64,000 nt of DNA from NCBI GenBank assembly GCA_964611035.1, contig CAZSWT010000003.1, forward strand, positions 1 through 64,000. Reading direction: 5' to 3'. Positions 53,603-63,463 of this stretch are shown here, in pieces. The notes beneath the pieces were generated by a model, which was not told where the DNA came from, did no database searches, and saw nothing but the letters and a program-made list of their open reading frames with translations. Within the stretch, counting starts at the first letter, position 1, and each line of letters opens with the position of its first letter. A program made the position numbers and the translations under genes. The DNA comes from B33-G16 sp964611035 (lineage in GTDB: Bacteria > Desulfobacterota > DSM-4660 > Desulfatiglandales > B25-G16).

Positions 53603-53915
53603 AGGAGGTTTTTCAAAAAACAGTAAGGAAATGGAAGGATATAGGACTCAATATAAGAATTCTGTCTTTTCCGGACAAAAGTTAGAACTTGATGGTAAAT
53701 ATTTTAATCATTGCAAGTTTAAGGATTGTATTATTGTTCTGGAGAAAGGGGAAACTAATATTGCCGGTTGTAGTTTTGAAAACTGTAAATTACTCCTTAA
53801 AGGCAATGCCTATACTGTTGGAAAAATAATAAAGCTATTTACTGGGAAAAGCCCTTTAAAGGTGTTGGACTTTGATGAGCCGTTGTTTAAGAATACTACG
53901 CCAAAAAAAGTTTAA
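53592..53915 (+). CDS. Short pentapeptide-like beta-helix protein
   Basis: 107 residues from ATG 53592, or 94 residues from a second ATG at 53631 (AAGGAA just upstream). The core LDGKYFNHCKFKDCIIVLEK then TNIAGCSFENCKLLLKGNAY shows spaced F/C/L five-residue repeats expected of a short right-handed beta-helix. Small proteins of this type occur widely without known function. Overlap with the IscU-like gene suggests co-expression. It ends just before purD's 3' end (convergent, 4-bp overlap). Confidence 0.75.
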   Translation: MNHRGGFSKNSKEMEGYRTQYKNSVFSGQKLELDGKYFNHCKFKDCIIVLEKGETNIAGCSFENCKLLLKGNAYTVGKIIKLFTGKSPLKVLDFDEPLFKNTTPKKV

Positions 53916-55282
53916 GCCCCTATTGTTTTTCTATATCGTAAACAATTTGTATTATTGTTATTATGATCTAGCAAAGATATATACCCTATGTTCCTGTAAG
54001 CCTTTTCTTTAGCACCTTCCAGCGTTGCATCGCCGGCGATTATATGCAGTGCTCTTCCACCGTCTGTTACAAGGCCTCTTTCTGGATCTTCCCTTACGCC
54101 TGAAAAATAAACAGCAATTCCCTTTTCTATAGTATCTAATCCTGCTATCACATGGCCCTTCCCATAACGGCCCGGATATCCCTTGTTCCAGCCCTTACTT
54201 GCCTTTGAGCGGCCTTCCATAGCAACTATATCCACATAGTGCTGGTTATTCCAGACAGGATGAATTTGATCCAAATTCCCTTCCCATACTGCCATACCTA
54301 TCTCGAAGAGATCCGTACTTAGTTTTCTTGAAAGCACTTCCCACTCCGGATCGCCATGCCTTACATTAATTTCAAATACATCCAGTTGGTTATAAGGATC
54401 AAGATTCAGCCCAAAGTATAAAACACCTTTATAATTCCATCCCAAACCTAAATCGCCCCTGTTGTAAATTGCATTAACTGTTGGGTTTACAATCTCTTTG
54501 ATAATCCTGTTTACCAGCCATGGGGTCACAAGTTTATGGGGTGCATAACATCCTGTGCCACCTGTATTAAGGTTTCCACCAAACTCAGCAATTGATTGCT
54601 CATCATTCTGATCAAAGGCCTGTTTGTAGTCCTGAACAAACATTTTTAAAGGGAGCACATGTTCACCATCCAGGTAGACATAAAAGGAGATTTCAGTGCC
54701 ATACTTTCTTTCTTCTATAACAACCTTATCACCTGATTTTCCGAATATTTTTTCTACCATTATTTTGTCGATTGCTTTCTCGGCTTGTATGACATCATCG
54801 CACCCTATGGCACCTTTTCCTGCTGCAAGGCCATTTGCCTTTACAAAGACCTGATATCCAATATTCCTAACATATTTTTTTGCCTTTTCCGGGTTATCAA
54901 AAACCATATATTCTGGCTTACCTACCCCTATTTCCCTTAAGATATTATCAGTAAATGCCCTGTCACTCTCTAATCTAACATATTCTCTCTTTGGACCAAT
55001 GGTTCTCACCCCTTTTTCATTTAAGATATCAACCAAACCCTCCTCAAGAGGGTTTTCTGAACCTATATCGACCAAATCAACGTTGTTTTCCAGGCAAAAT
55101 TTCACCACCTCATTAAAATCTCTTATATCCATACATTCTATCAATTTTCTCTTTCCCTTCAATGTGTAGAGCACTCCAGCATTACCGGGAAAAAAATAGA
55201 CCTTTTCAACATGCTGACTGTCTCCATATTTATCAGCAAGTGAGTGGTCTCTGCCTCCGGTGCCATATACAAGAACTTTCAT
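53912..55282 (-). CDS. purD: Phosphoribosylamine-glycine ligase (GAR synthetase-like)
   Basis: 456 residues, slightly longer than usual. MKVLVYGTGGRDHSLADKYG is the PurD N-terminal motif (GGRxH), then VDIGSENPLEEGLVDILNEK, the ATP-grasp signature VFVKANGLAAGKGAIGCDD, VVIEERKYGTEISFYVYLDG, NLNTGGTGCYAPH, YKGVLYFGLNL, INVRHGDPEWEVL in place of NxRFGDPExQxxL. The last replacement (RHGDPEWEVL) suggests a divergent member. It makes glycinamide ribonucleotide from PRA, glycine and ATP, the second step of purine synthesis. Strong GGGAGGA site upstream. Confidence 0.85.
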   Translation of the reverse strand: MKVLVYGTGGRDHSLADKYGDSQHVEKVYFFPGNAGVLYTLKGKRKLIECMDIRDFNEVVKFCLENNVDLVDIGSENPLEEGLVDILNEKGVRTIGPKREYVRLESDRAFTDNILREIGVGKPEYMVFDNPEKAKKYVRNIGYQVFVKANGLAAGKGAIGCDDVIQAEKAIDKIMVEKIFGKSGDKVVIEERKYGTEISFYVYLDGEHVLPLKMFVQDYKQAFDQNDEQSIAEFGGNLNTGGTGCYAPHKLVTPWLVNRIIKEIVNPTVNAIYNRGDLGLGWNYKGVLYFGLNLDPYNQLDVFEINVRHGDPEWEVLSRKLSTDLFEIGMAVWEGNLDQIHPVWNNQHYVDIVAMEGRSKASKGWNKGYPGRYGKGHVIAGLDTIEKGIAVYFSGVREDPERGLVTDGGRALHIIAGDATLEGAKEKAYRNIGYISLLDHNNNNTNCLRYRKTIGA

Positions 55283-55563
55283 ATTTTCCTCCCTAAACGG
55301 TGATGTTAAGACGTTGACTTATATGTGGGCATGGGGTGGGTGCAAAAGTTTGATTGGCAGAGTATATTGAGATTGTTAGAGTATGTCAATATTAATTGAG
55401 TAATTACAGGATCGGTTTAGACTTGTCTTTTTTTTATATTTTGTTATACTTTTTCAAATTTTCAGGCAAACAATAGCTAACATTACTGTGACTACTGAGG
55501 TTCAAAGTTCCAGGGTTCTCCGACAACCTGAATAGTTGCATATTATTTACCAATTCTATTACA

Positions 55564-56040
55564 ATGAAGATTGGAGTCATTTCAGATACACACCTAAAAG
55601 AGGTGAATTCTCGCCTTATTGATATATATAAGGATTATTTTTCTGATGTGGATATGATTATCCATACTGGAGATCTTATTTCTGAAGAAATAGTTGATTT
55701 ATTAAGCCAGAAGCCACTCCATATAGTTCATGGAAATATGGACGATTTTGATATAAAAAAGAAATTTCCTAAAAAAAAGATATTAGAGGTAAGCGGTTTC
55801 CGTTTGGGATTAATACATGGATGGGGCTCACCTTTTGGAATAGAAAAGAGGATAAGACCAGAGTTTAATGATGTCCATGCCATTATTTATGGCCATTCTC
55901 ACAAATCGGCTAACCATATTGATAATGGAGTTATTTTTTTTAATCCAGGAACTGCCACCGGTTTCAGCATGAGTGGATCCCATTCGATCGGAATTTTGGA
56001 TGTAAATGACGAAATACATTTTACTATAATCAAAGTTTGA
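55564..56040 (+). CDS. YfcE-type metallophosphoesterase
   Basis: 158 residues. Metal-binding motifs in order: VISDTHLK (D-x-H), IHTGDLIS (GD), VHGNMDDF (GNxD), LIHGWGSPFG (GHG variant), YGHSHKS (GHxH). The family has phosphodiesterase activity. The second motif (GWG in LIHGWG) is the usual YfcE variant of GHG. It starts a plus-strand run with the HIT gene 9 bp downstream, then lapA and lapB. Confidence 0.9.
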   Translation: MKIGVISDTHLKEVNSRLIDIYKDYFSDVDMIIHTGDLISEEIVDLLSQKPLHIVHGNMDDFDIKKKFPKKKILEVSGFRLGLIHGWGSPFGIEKRIRPEFNDVHAIIYGHSHKSANHIDNGVIFFNPGTATGFSMSGSHSIGILDVNDEIHFTIIKV

Positions 56041-56049
56041 GGGCATAAG

Positions 56050-56526
56050 ATGAAGGTTCTTTGGGCGCCCTGGAGAATGGAATATGTGAGCTCCGATAAT
56101 AAGGGGGGGTGCATATTTTGTCCAGGCGAAGACAGAAGTTTAGATGAACAAAGGTTAATTTTATGTATTGGTAACCTAAGCATTATTCTGATGAACAGGT
56201 TTCCTTATATAAATGGACATCTTTTAATAGCCCCTTTGCGACACATTTCTACTTTGAATGCACTATCAGCGGAGGAAAAACTTGACCTAATCACACAAGT
56301 TGAAAAGTCTATTGGTGTTTTAAAAGAAGTGTTGAGGCCAGAAGGATTTAATGTAGGCTTAAATCTGGGAAAGGCAGCAGGGGCCGGTGTTGAGGATCAT
56401 ATCCATTTTCATATTGTTCCTCGATGGGGAGGAGATACTAATTACATGACTGTATTTGGAGAAGTGAGGGTAATTCCAGAGCATATTCAAGAGACATATC
56501 GAAAATTGTTACCTTTTTTCAAATAG
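56050..56526 (+). CDS. HIT-domain protein (AP4A-hydrolase/phosphorylase-like)
   Basis: 158 residues. An N-terminal LWAPWRMEYV and a zinc-like CIFC define the WAPWR...C.FC subgroup. RFPYINGHLLIAPLRHISTL follows, and the catalytic triad HIHFHIVPRWGGDTN carries the His-phi-His-phi-His motif. Proteins of this subgroup cleave or phosphorylyse diadenosine tetraphosphate. It follows the phosphoesterase by 9 bp, and both would be on one transcript. Confidence 0.9.
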   Translation: MKVLWAPWRMEYVSSDNKGGCIFCPGEDRSLDEQRLILCIGNLSIILMNRFPYINGHLLIAPLRHISTLNALSAEEKLDLITQVEKSIGVLKEVLRPEGFNVGLNLGKAAGAGVEDHIHFHIVPRWGGDTNYMTVFGEVRVIPEHIQETYRKLLPFFK

Positions 56527-56572
56527 TTTTAGATACTATAAAACATTCTTTAAAGCTTTAAAGGAGGATTTT

Positions 56573-56926
56573 ATGAAACATATAAAGGCTATTATAAGTA
56601 TAGTATTAATGTTACTGGCCGTGGTACTTATTGTTGAAAATCTTGCGCAGTTATCCCAGAAATTGACACTTCAAGTTGACCTTTATTTTTGGGAATGGAA
56701 AACTGAGCCAATGTCATTTTATCTTGTTATTATAATTGTCTTTCTATTAGGAATCCTCATAGCTAGTTTATACGGTATACTTGAGCGCTTTAAATTGAAG
56801 AAGGAAATAAGGATAATTTCCAAGAAGAAAAGAGAAAAAGACAAAGAGCTGGATTCATTGAGAAACCTTCCTATTGTTGAAAGTAAGATAGAAGATATGG
56901 AGCTGTCAGAAAAAAATCAGGATTAG
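56573..56926 (+). CDS. lapA: LapA-domain membrane protein
   Basis: 117 residues after AAAGGAGGAT. Two membrane helices (IIIVLMLLAVVLIVENLAQL-like at 8-30 and FYLVIIIVFLLGILIASLYG) and a charged coiled C-terminus (ERFKLKKEIRIISKKKREKD) fit the LapA domain, a partner of LapB in regulating lipopolysaccharide synthesis. lapB follows after a 305-bp gap containing a strong hairpin. Confidence 0.85.
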   Translation: MKHIKAIISIVLMLLAVVLIVENLAQLSQKLTLQVDLYFWEWKTEPMSFYLVIIIVFLLGILIASLYGILERFKLKKEIRIISKKKREKDKELDSLRNLPIVESKIEDMELSEKNQD

Positions 56927-57021
56927 AAGCTGAGTAGCGGGAGATTAGGATAATTTAATATATCGGATTTCCCAGAACCCACGCCTGTAGGCCAGTGGGC
57001 ATTATTCCAGTAATCCCTGGC

Positions 57022-57064
57022 CCAGACCCGCCTGTCCCGATATAATCGGGACGGGCGGGTCTGG
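57022..57064. repeat. 43-bp near-perfect palindrome between lapA and lapB
   Basis: Twenty-base arms starting CCAGACCCGCC and ending ATCGGGAC...GGTCTGG pair with one mismatch around an ATA loop. It contains the module GTCCCGAT-ATA-ATCGGGAC shared with 45456 and 63477. It could form a strong RNA hairpin in a lapAB transcript. No poly-T tail follows. Confidence 0.75.
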
Positions 57065-57231
57065 CTAGCAATGCAGTAGTATTTAAAACGAGTCTGAGAA
57101 ATAATACAGCGGCACCACAATGCTCCAGAAAAGTCGCACCTCCCGATCCCGTCTCGGTCTCGGGACGGGGAGGGCAGGCCATTATTCTCCCGCAATCCTG
57201 CGGGATGGAGCGAAGCGGAGCTAAGTTCTAA

Positions 57232-58464
57232 ATGTTGGAAGAAATTAAAAATTTATTTTTTAGCAATCTTGATATTAGACTTGGCGTCTGGTTAATCATT
57301 GCCTTTGTATGTGGTTTCCTTATAGATAGGTTTATTAGATCAAGACGTGCTGAAAAGCTTAGAAAAAAACTGGATAGGGGAGATAAGGCTTTCTTCCAGG
57401 GCATTCAGCATATACTTTCCAATGAGCCAGATCAGGCTATCGAACAGTTCACAAAGTCGGTTAAGATTAACTCAGATACTATCGAGACCTATGTCGCTTT
57501 GGGCCATCTCTATAGATCAAAAGGGGATATCGAGAGGGCTATCAGGATACGACAGGGAATAATTTTACGACCTAATCTGGACAAAGAGATAAGATTGAGG
57601 GCAATATTTGATCTGGGATTAGATTACAGGAAGGGGGGTTTTTTGAATCGGGCTATATCGGCATTCCATGAGGTTCTTGAGGATGATCCAAACAATGTCG
57701 AAGCCCTTGAGCAGATTGAGCGAATTTATGAGGATATGTACGATTGGGAAAAGGCCTTTAAAACGAGAGAGTCTATCTCAAAACTCGTAAAGGGTGATCA
57801 TCGGCATATACTTGCTCACCAAAAAACAGAGCTTGGGAAGATACAGGAAAAGAATGGTGATAGAGCAAGGGCTGAGAAATCCTATAAAAAGGCTATCTCT
57901 ATCTTTGACAAATGCGTTGATGTCTATCTTCATTTGGGTGATCTCTATTTTAGTCAACAAGAGCACAAGAAGGCCTTATTTACATGGAAGAGGGTAGTTG
58001 ATGTCGCGCCTCAGTTTACTTTTCTTGCCTACAAAAGGTTAGAAAAGGCCTATTCAACGATGAGGAATCTAAAGGGGGTAGAGGATTTTTTAAGAGATAC
58101 TGCCCGAAAGAATTCTGATAGCTTTACAAATTTAGCCTTAGCCAAGTATCTCTATAATAAGGGGGAGACAGATTCTGCTTTGAATGAACTGAATCAGAGC
58201 ATTAAATCAGCCCCTTCCTTTTTAAATGCCAGAAAATTTATAGGGGAGATACTTTTAAAAGAAGGCAGAAATGAAGAGGCATTAGAAGCCTATAAAGATC
58301 TCCTATTAATATTAGATTTTCCTTATTTAAAGTTCCAATGTAGCAATTGTGGATACAGACCAGATGAACTTGTTTGGAAGTGCCCACAGTGCTTGAAATG
58401 GGATTCGATAGATATTATAAAACCATCTTCTTCTGACTTATCTAATGGTAATGTATCTTCTTAA
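57232..58464 (+). CDS. lapB: LapB/YciM-type tetratricopeptide protein with rubredoxin-like metal site
   Basis: 410 residues. N-terminal membrane anchor (GVWLIIAFVCGFLIDRF), then TPR units from about residue 50 (KAFFQGIQHILSNEPDQAIE, TYVALGHLYRSKGDIERAIR, NNVEALEQIERIYEDMYDWE, DVYLHLGDLYFSQQEHKKAL), and a C-terminal CSNCGYRPDELVWKCPQC metal site. This is the LapB design. LapB controls LpxC stability and LPS assembly at the inner membrane. The lapA gene upstream supports the assignment. Confidence 0.9.
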   Translation: MLEEIKNLFFSNLDIRLGVWLIIAFVCGFLIDRFIRSRRAEKLRKKLDRGDKAFFQGIQHILSNEPDQAIEQFTKSVKINSDTIETYVALGHLYRSKGDIERAIRIRQGIILRPNLDKEIRLRAIFDLGLDYRKGGFLNRAISAFHEVLEDDPNNVEALEQIERIYEDMYDWEKAFKTRESISKLVKGDHRHILAHQKTELGKIQEKNGDRARAEKSYKKAISIFDKCVDVYLHLGDLYFSQQEHKKALFTWKRVVDVAPQFTFLAYKRLEKAYSTMRNLKGVEDFLRDTARKNSDSFTNLALAKYLYNKGETDSALNELNQSIKSAPSFLNARKFIGEILLKEGRNEEALEAYKDLLLILDFPYLKFQCSNCGYRPDELVWKCPQCLKWDSIDIIKPSSSDLSNGNVSS

Positions 58465-58789
58465 ATTTCTACATTTCCATATTTAGGGCTTTGCCCCAAT
58501 TGGAGTAGTGGAGCATTGGAGTGATGGGTCTAAAAAAAACAATAATTCTTCAGCTCTTCCTAACCATTACTCCAGTATTTTTACCCCGTTAAATATGAGT
58601 TTTTAAGCGCCCATATTGTAGGATAATCTGAGGAGCATAATAGTCGCCTATTTCAATAAAAGACACTATTTAATAGGGCAGGCACTCCATCATTGCAGGT
58701 GAATGCACTATATTGCAGCTAAACAATTTATTATTTTCTCGCCTACAGTGGGATAGAATTTCCTATACGTTAAATTATAAGGTTCTTAT
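58465..58789. repeat. Intergenic stretch with degraded CCCC...GGGG-type repeats
   Basis: Contains GGGCTTTGCCCC, CCCCGTTAAATATGAG and ATAGGGCAGGC, which look like worn copies of the palindromic family seen at 2.5-8.2 kb. TTGGAGTAGTGGAGCATTGGAGTGATGG is an internal GGAGT repeat. No gene or clear promoter seen. Confidence 0.4.
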
Positions 58790-60529
58790 ATGATACGCAG
58801 ATTGCTACGTGGAAAATATGTGCTGATATTTTTCTTTTTATCCCTATTCTTTACCCTGTTTTTCACCACCTCTCATCGAGTTACTATCGCAAAATCCAAT
58901 TCTGCTAAAATTCTTTTCCACAAGGCAGAGGCGTGCACAAAAACACTTTATCAATCTAAAGCTAAAAAGAAATACAGACATAATTGGGAAAGATGCATCA
59001 AGGGATATGAAAAGACTTATAAGACATTTCCAGGAACAGATGAGGCGGCGCGGGCTATGTTCGCTGCTTGTAAATTATGGACTAATCTCTATGGTTATTC
59101 AGGGAGGAATTCTGATATTGACACGGCCGTATCACTCTATCGAGAACTGGTAGAGAAATACAAGACCCATAGATTGGCTGATGATGCCCAATACAGATTG
59201 GGGGAGATCTTTTATAGGTATAAAAAGGATTCAAAGCAGGCCTATGTTGAATTTTTAAAGGTAGAGATAAAGTTTCCAAATGGAGATGCAAAGGTCAAAG
59301 CATCTAAGATGATGGATAAGCTGGAACGTCTCTTAGGCAAGAAAAGATTGGCAAAAGCAAGTGTCAAGGAAATCAAGTCCAAGAAAAAGAAATTAATCGC
59401 AATAAAGGATATCAGGCATTGGTCGACCCCAACTTACACAAGGGTGGTTGTCGACTTGGAGAACCCAGTCAAATACAAGAAACATCTGTTAAAGAAGGAC
59501 CCGGACCTTAGTAAGCCAAGACGCCTTTTTTTAGATCTACAAAATTCATGCATTAGCAAGGAGATAGAAAGTTCTATACTCATTAAAGACGGACTGTTAA
59601 GAAGGGCACGGGCTGCTCAACACGACAAAAAAACTGTCAGGGTTGTCCTTGATATTGATAATATGGAAGGATATAGGATCTTTCACCTTTATGATCCCTT
59701 TCGGATTGTGATTGATGTGCAAGGCAAGGAGCAGAAGGCAAAGCCCGTAAAAACAGTAGTTGCTCAAAGGTCTCAGAAAGAAAAAGCAACAAATGAAAGC
59801 AAAAAAGAAGGCATATCTTTAGCTAAACAGTTAGGTTTGGGAGTAAAGAAGATTGTAATTGATGCAGGCCATGGCGGAAAAGATCCGGGTGCTATTGGAA
59901 GAAATGGCCTAAGAGAAAAAGATGTTGTGCTTAAGCTTGCAAAATTAGTGGCAGAAAGGGTGAGAAAAGATCTTCATTGTCAGGCTATTTTAACCCGAAG
60001 AAGTGATGTATTCTTACCTTTGGAAAAGAGAACTGCAATTGCCAATATGAAAAAGGCGGATCTATTTATCTCCCTTCATGCAAATGCGCATAAGAATAGT
60101 AAATTACAAGGCTTAGAGACCTATATCTTGAATATAGCCTTAGATGAAGAAAGCATGAATGTGGCTGCAAGAGAAAATGCTACCTCTACAAAAAATATAA
60201 GCGACCTCCAGATGATTTTAAATGATCTTATGCTTAACACAAAGATAAATGAGTCGAGCAGACTGGCAAAATTTGTGCACAAAGGTTTGGTAAAGGAGCT
60301 GCGGAAAAGATACAAGATAGTTAAGAACAGGGGTGTGCGGCAGGCACCATTTTATGTCTTGATTGGTGCTGAGATGCCCGCAATTCTGGTAGAGGTAGGT
60401 TACATTACAAATTCGATAGAAAATAGACGGCTTAAAAGCGTGTCATACCTCAAGAGGGCTGCTTCAGGTATAGTGAAGGGCATTGATTTATACATTAAGG
60501 ATATGGAGTTGGCCTATAAAGGTGGATAA
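58790..60529 (+). CDS. N-acetylmuramoyl-L-alanine amidase with TPR-like and AMIN domains
   Basis: 579 residues. A signal/anchor helix (YVLIFFFLSLFFTLFFTTSH) is followed by TPR-like repeats (about 50-175; DAQYRLGEIFYRYKKDSKQA), an AMIN domain (about 205-320; TYTRVVVDLENPVKYKKHLL, RLFLDLQNSC, RIVIDVQGK), and a C-terminal Amidase_3 domain: KIVIDAGHGGKDPGAIGRNG with the Zn His and Glu of LREKDV, LFISLHANAHKN, and AILVEVGYITNS with the catalytic Glu. It cleaves peptidoglycan peptide from glycan in the periplasm for cell separation. It ends 4 bp from convergent prfB. Confidence 0.93.
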   Translation: MIRRLLRGKYVLIFFFLSLFFTLFFTTSHRVTIAKSNSAKILFHKAEACTKTLYQSKAKKKYRHNWERCIKGYEKTYKTFPGTDEAARAMFAACKLWTNLYGYSGRNSDIDTAVSLYRELVEKYKTHRLADDAQYRLGEIFYRYKKDSKQAYVEFLKVEIKFPNGDAKVKASKMMDKLERLLGKKRLAKASVKEIKSKKKKLIAIKDIRHWSTPTYTRVVVDLENPVKYKKHLLKKDPDLSKPRRLFLDLQNSCISKEIESSILIKDGLLRRARAAQHDKKTVRVVLDIDNMEGYRIFHLYDPFRIVIDVQGKEQKAKPVKTVVAQRSQKEKATNESKKEGISLAKQLGLGVKKIVIDAGHGGKDPGAIGRNGLREKDVVLKLAKLVAERVRKDLHCQAILTRRSDVFLPLEKRTAIANMKKADLFISLHANAHKNSKLQGLETYILNIALDEESMNVAARENATSTKNISDLQMILNDLMLNTKINESSRLAKFVHKGLVKELRKRYKIVKNRGVRQAPFYVLIGAEMPAILVEVGYITNSIENRRLKSVSYLKRAASGIVKGIDLYIKDMELAYKGG

Positions 60530-60533
60530 AATT

Positions 60534-61638
60534 TTAATTTTGCAGCCACTTAAGATAGGCATCTATAAACATATTAATGTCCCCATTCATCACCCTATCA
60601 ACATCTCCAACTTCAAGGTTTGTCCTGTGATCCTTTACTAATCTGTAAGGATTGAATGTGTATGACCGTATTTGATTACCCCATGCTATCTCTTTCTGGG
60701 ATTGGTGTCTGAGATCTTTTTCTTTGCTTTTTTTCTCTTTTTCCAATGCATAGAGGCGTGCTTTAAGAATTTTTAATGCGAGGTCTTTATTTCGATGCTG
60801 AGACTTTTCATTTTGACACTGGACAGCTATATTGGTTGGTAAGTGGGTAATCCTTACGGCAGAGCTGGTCTTATTAACATGCTGTCCGCCTGGACCGCTA
60901 GCCCTGAAGGTTTCTATCCTCAGATCCTTCTCGTTAATATCTATTTTTATGTCATCTTCAATCTCTGGCAAGATAGATACCGATGCAAATGATGTATGTC
61001 TTCGACTACTGGCATCAAAAGGAGAGATCCGGACCATCCGGTGAATGCCATGTTCCGATTTTAGGTAACCGTATGCATGAGGGCCACTTACAGTGAAGGT
61101 AACATTTTTTATCCCTGCCTCATCGCCTGCCAGGTGATCAACAATTTTGGTCTGCATCTTTCTGGACTCTGCCCATTTGAGATAAAGCCTGAATAACATT
61201 TCAACCCAATCTTGAGCCTCTGTTCCTCCTGCGCCTGCATTTATGGCTACAATGGCATTTCTTTTATCATCTTTATCACTGAAGAGGGTCTGAAGCTCGT
61301 ATCTATTTATCTCTTTTTCCAGCCCAGAAAGGTTGGTGCTTGCCTCTGAAATCATTTTCTCATCGTTTTCTTCCTGGGCTAACTTGGTCAGGATATCGAG
61401 CTCTTCTAACTCATTTTTGTATCTATGCCATTCCTCTAATTGGTTACTGAGCACCCCTCTTTCCTGGCTTAGTTCGGTGGCTTCATTCTGGTTGTTTTGC
61501 CAGATATCCGTTTTAGATAATATTTTTTCTATTTTTTTTAGACTTTTTTCATCATCAGTTAAGTCAAAGATGCTCCCAAATATCATCTAATTTCCTATTC
61601 AGAGTATCTATTTTTTCGATTATCTCTGCATAATTCAT
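60534..61638 (-). CDS. prfB: Peptide chain release factor 2 with programmed +1 frameshift
   Basis: RF2 recognises UGA/UAA and releases the peptide. The gene starts at ATG 61638 (AAAAGGAGATAAAATT upstream) and reads MNYAEIIEKIDTLNRKLDDI, WEHL to an in-frame TGA (61566-61564). The CTT-TGA-C slippery site, with GGGAG 3 nt upstream, moves the ribosome +1 onto LDLTDDEKSLKKIEKILSKT and the rest of the factor. SPFDAS carries the RF2 anticodon tripeptide SPF and GPGGQHVNKTSSAV the GGQ. The open frame alone starts at 61586, but the N-terminus is completed only by frameshifting. Confidence 0.94.
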
Positions 61639-61779
61639 AATTTTATCTCCTTTTGTAATGTCAGTAGTGAGTTGTCAGTAGTCTGTTGTATTTACATTAA
61701 TAAATACACTAAATTTAATATTGAAATTGTTAGTATCACCGTTTCTATTTAGCTGAATTAATTGATTTTTTGGTTACTT

Positions 61780-63405
61780 TCAACGGACAACTGACAACGT
61801 TCGACGGACACTATTTTTTTTTATTACTATCCAAAGAAATTTAATAATTGTTGCGACTAATAATACTATAGCAAAAATATTCCCTAATTGTGAATAGAAT
61901 GTTTTTTTGTGTGTTAATTTTATCTTCTTTTGTAAAATTTCCCTCGCAAAGAGCTCACTTTTGTCTACTATCTTTCCATTTGCATGAATAAAGGCGCTTA
62001 TCCCAGTGTTTGCAGCTCTTGCCATAGGTAAACTATTTTCTACGCACCTAAAAACAGCCATGCTCAGGTGTTGATAAGGGGCACTGGTGCGGCCAAACCA
62101 TGCGTCATTGGTTAGGTTTACTAAAAGCTCAGCTCCTTGGGCAGCGAATTTTCGAGAGATATCAGGAAAGATAGTCTCAAAACAGATTAATGCCCCTATT
62201 TTAAGACTTGGAGAATGTATAGGTTTAATTTTCTTACCAGTGGAGAAATCTCCTGCTGCTGGAACTAAGCGATGTACAAATGGGATGTATTTTTTAAGTG
62301 GAACATATTCACCAAAGGGGACAAGATGAACCTTGTCATAATAATCAAATACCCTGCTTTTAGATATCATATATGCCCTGTTGTAATAGAAAATGCTGTC
62401 TTTATCTTTTGCATATGCAGGAGAACCAAACAGAATATTTGCATTGGTTATTTTAGCAACCTCGAATACTGCCTTAGAAAGATGAGATGTATCTTGAAAA
62501 AAATATGGAAGCGCAGTTTCAGGCCAGATGATGAGCTGAGGTTTAAAATCTGCTGATTCTAAGGATAGCTTCTTATAAATAGACAGTGTCTCTTCTTGAA
62601 AATCTGAGTCCCATTTTAAAGACTGATCGATATTTCCCTGGACAATCACTGCCCTTAGTTCTTTTCCTTTTGAGTTACTATCTGCTTTTTCTTTCAAATT
62701 ATTGTAGCCATATAAAAGTATAAATCCTATAAGCAAAGAGGTGAGAATTGTTTCTATTCCTATTATCCGCAAGACGTGTCCGTTTTGTTTGTTATGATCA
62801 TAATCCGTAGATCCTGAATCGTAACCTGTATTGAACCCCAAAAACTTTTTCTTAATCGTTAGAGAAGCGATGTTATATATGGAAAAATTTACCAGAACGA
62901 TAACAAATGATATGCCATAGACACCGGCAATATCTGATATCTGTATTAGTGGCAACCTGGAATATTGGCTGTATCCTAAAAGGCACCAGGGGAGACCAGT
63001 CATAATATAAGATCTTGCATATTCAAGTGCGACCCAGATGCTCGCTCCCCAAAATGGTGATAGCCTATTGTTTTTAAAATTAGCCACGATAAGTGCAAAA
63101 AAGGCTATATAGAGAGCAAGATAGAACGAAAGAAGCAATAATGCTGCAAGGCTTAAGATAAGGCTAATATTGCCGTAACGGGAAAGTACATTAACTATCC
63201 AATAAATAAGGGTTAGGTAGTGGAAAAGACCAGCAAAAAGCCCTATCTTAAAAGCATCTGATAGGGATTTATCCTCAAGACTAATAAGAAGAGGGATGAG
63301 GGATATCCATGCTATCCAGTCCAAATTGATCGGGGCAAAGCTGGCAGTTAACATGAGACCTGAAAGTCCTGATAGCAGTACATTTTTTGCACTAATCTTA
63401 GTCAT
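61780..63405 (-). CDS. lnt: Apolipoprotein N-acyltransferase
   Basis: 541 residues. Several membrane helices at the N-terminus (LLSGLSGLMLTASFAPINLD, WIAWISLIPLLISL) and one at the C-terminus flank a periplasmic nitrilase domain with the catalytic Glu in WPETALPYFF, Lys in YDKVHLVPFGEYVP and Cys in GALICFETIFPD. NLTNDAWFGRTSAPYQHLSM is also conserved. Lnt adds the third acyl chain to lipoproteins and is found in Gram-negatives. It reads toward prfB with a 142-bp gap. Confidence 0.95.
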   Translation of the reverse strand: MTKISAKNVLLSGLSGLMLTASFAPINLDWIAWISLIPLLISLEDKSLSDAFKIGLFAGLFHYLTLIYWIVNVLSRYGNISLILSLAALLLLSFYLALYIAFFALIVANFKNNRLSPFWGASIWVALEYARSYIMTGLPWCLLGYSQYSRLPLIQISDIAGVYGISFVIVLVNFSIYNIASLTIKKKFLGFNTGYDSGSTDYDHNKQNGHVLRIIGIETILTSLLIGFILLYGYNNLKEKADSNSKGKELRAVIVQGNIDQSLKWDSDFQEETLSIYKKLSLESADFKPQLIIWPETALPYFFQDTSHLSKAVFEVAKITNANILFGSPAYAKDKDSIFYYNRAYMISKSRVFDYYDKVHLVPFGEYVPLKKYIPFVHRLVPAAGDFSTGKKIKPIHSPSLKIGALICFETIFPDISRKFAAQGAELLVNLTNDAWFGRTSAPYQHLSMAVFRCVENSLPMARAANTGISAFIHANGKIVDKSELFAREILQKKIKLTHKKTFYSQLGNIFAIVLLVATIIKFLWIVIKKNSVRRTLSVVR

Positions 63406-63463
63406 TTCAGCGTTTCCTTGAAATTTTCCACAATATTAAGGATCTTATAAAGACTATAGGCAC

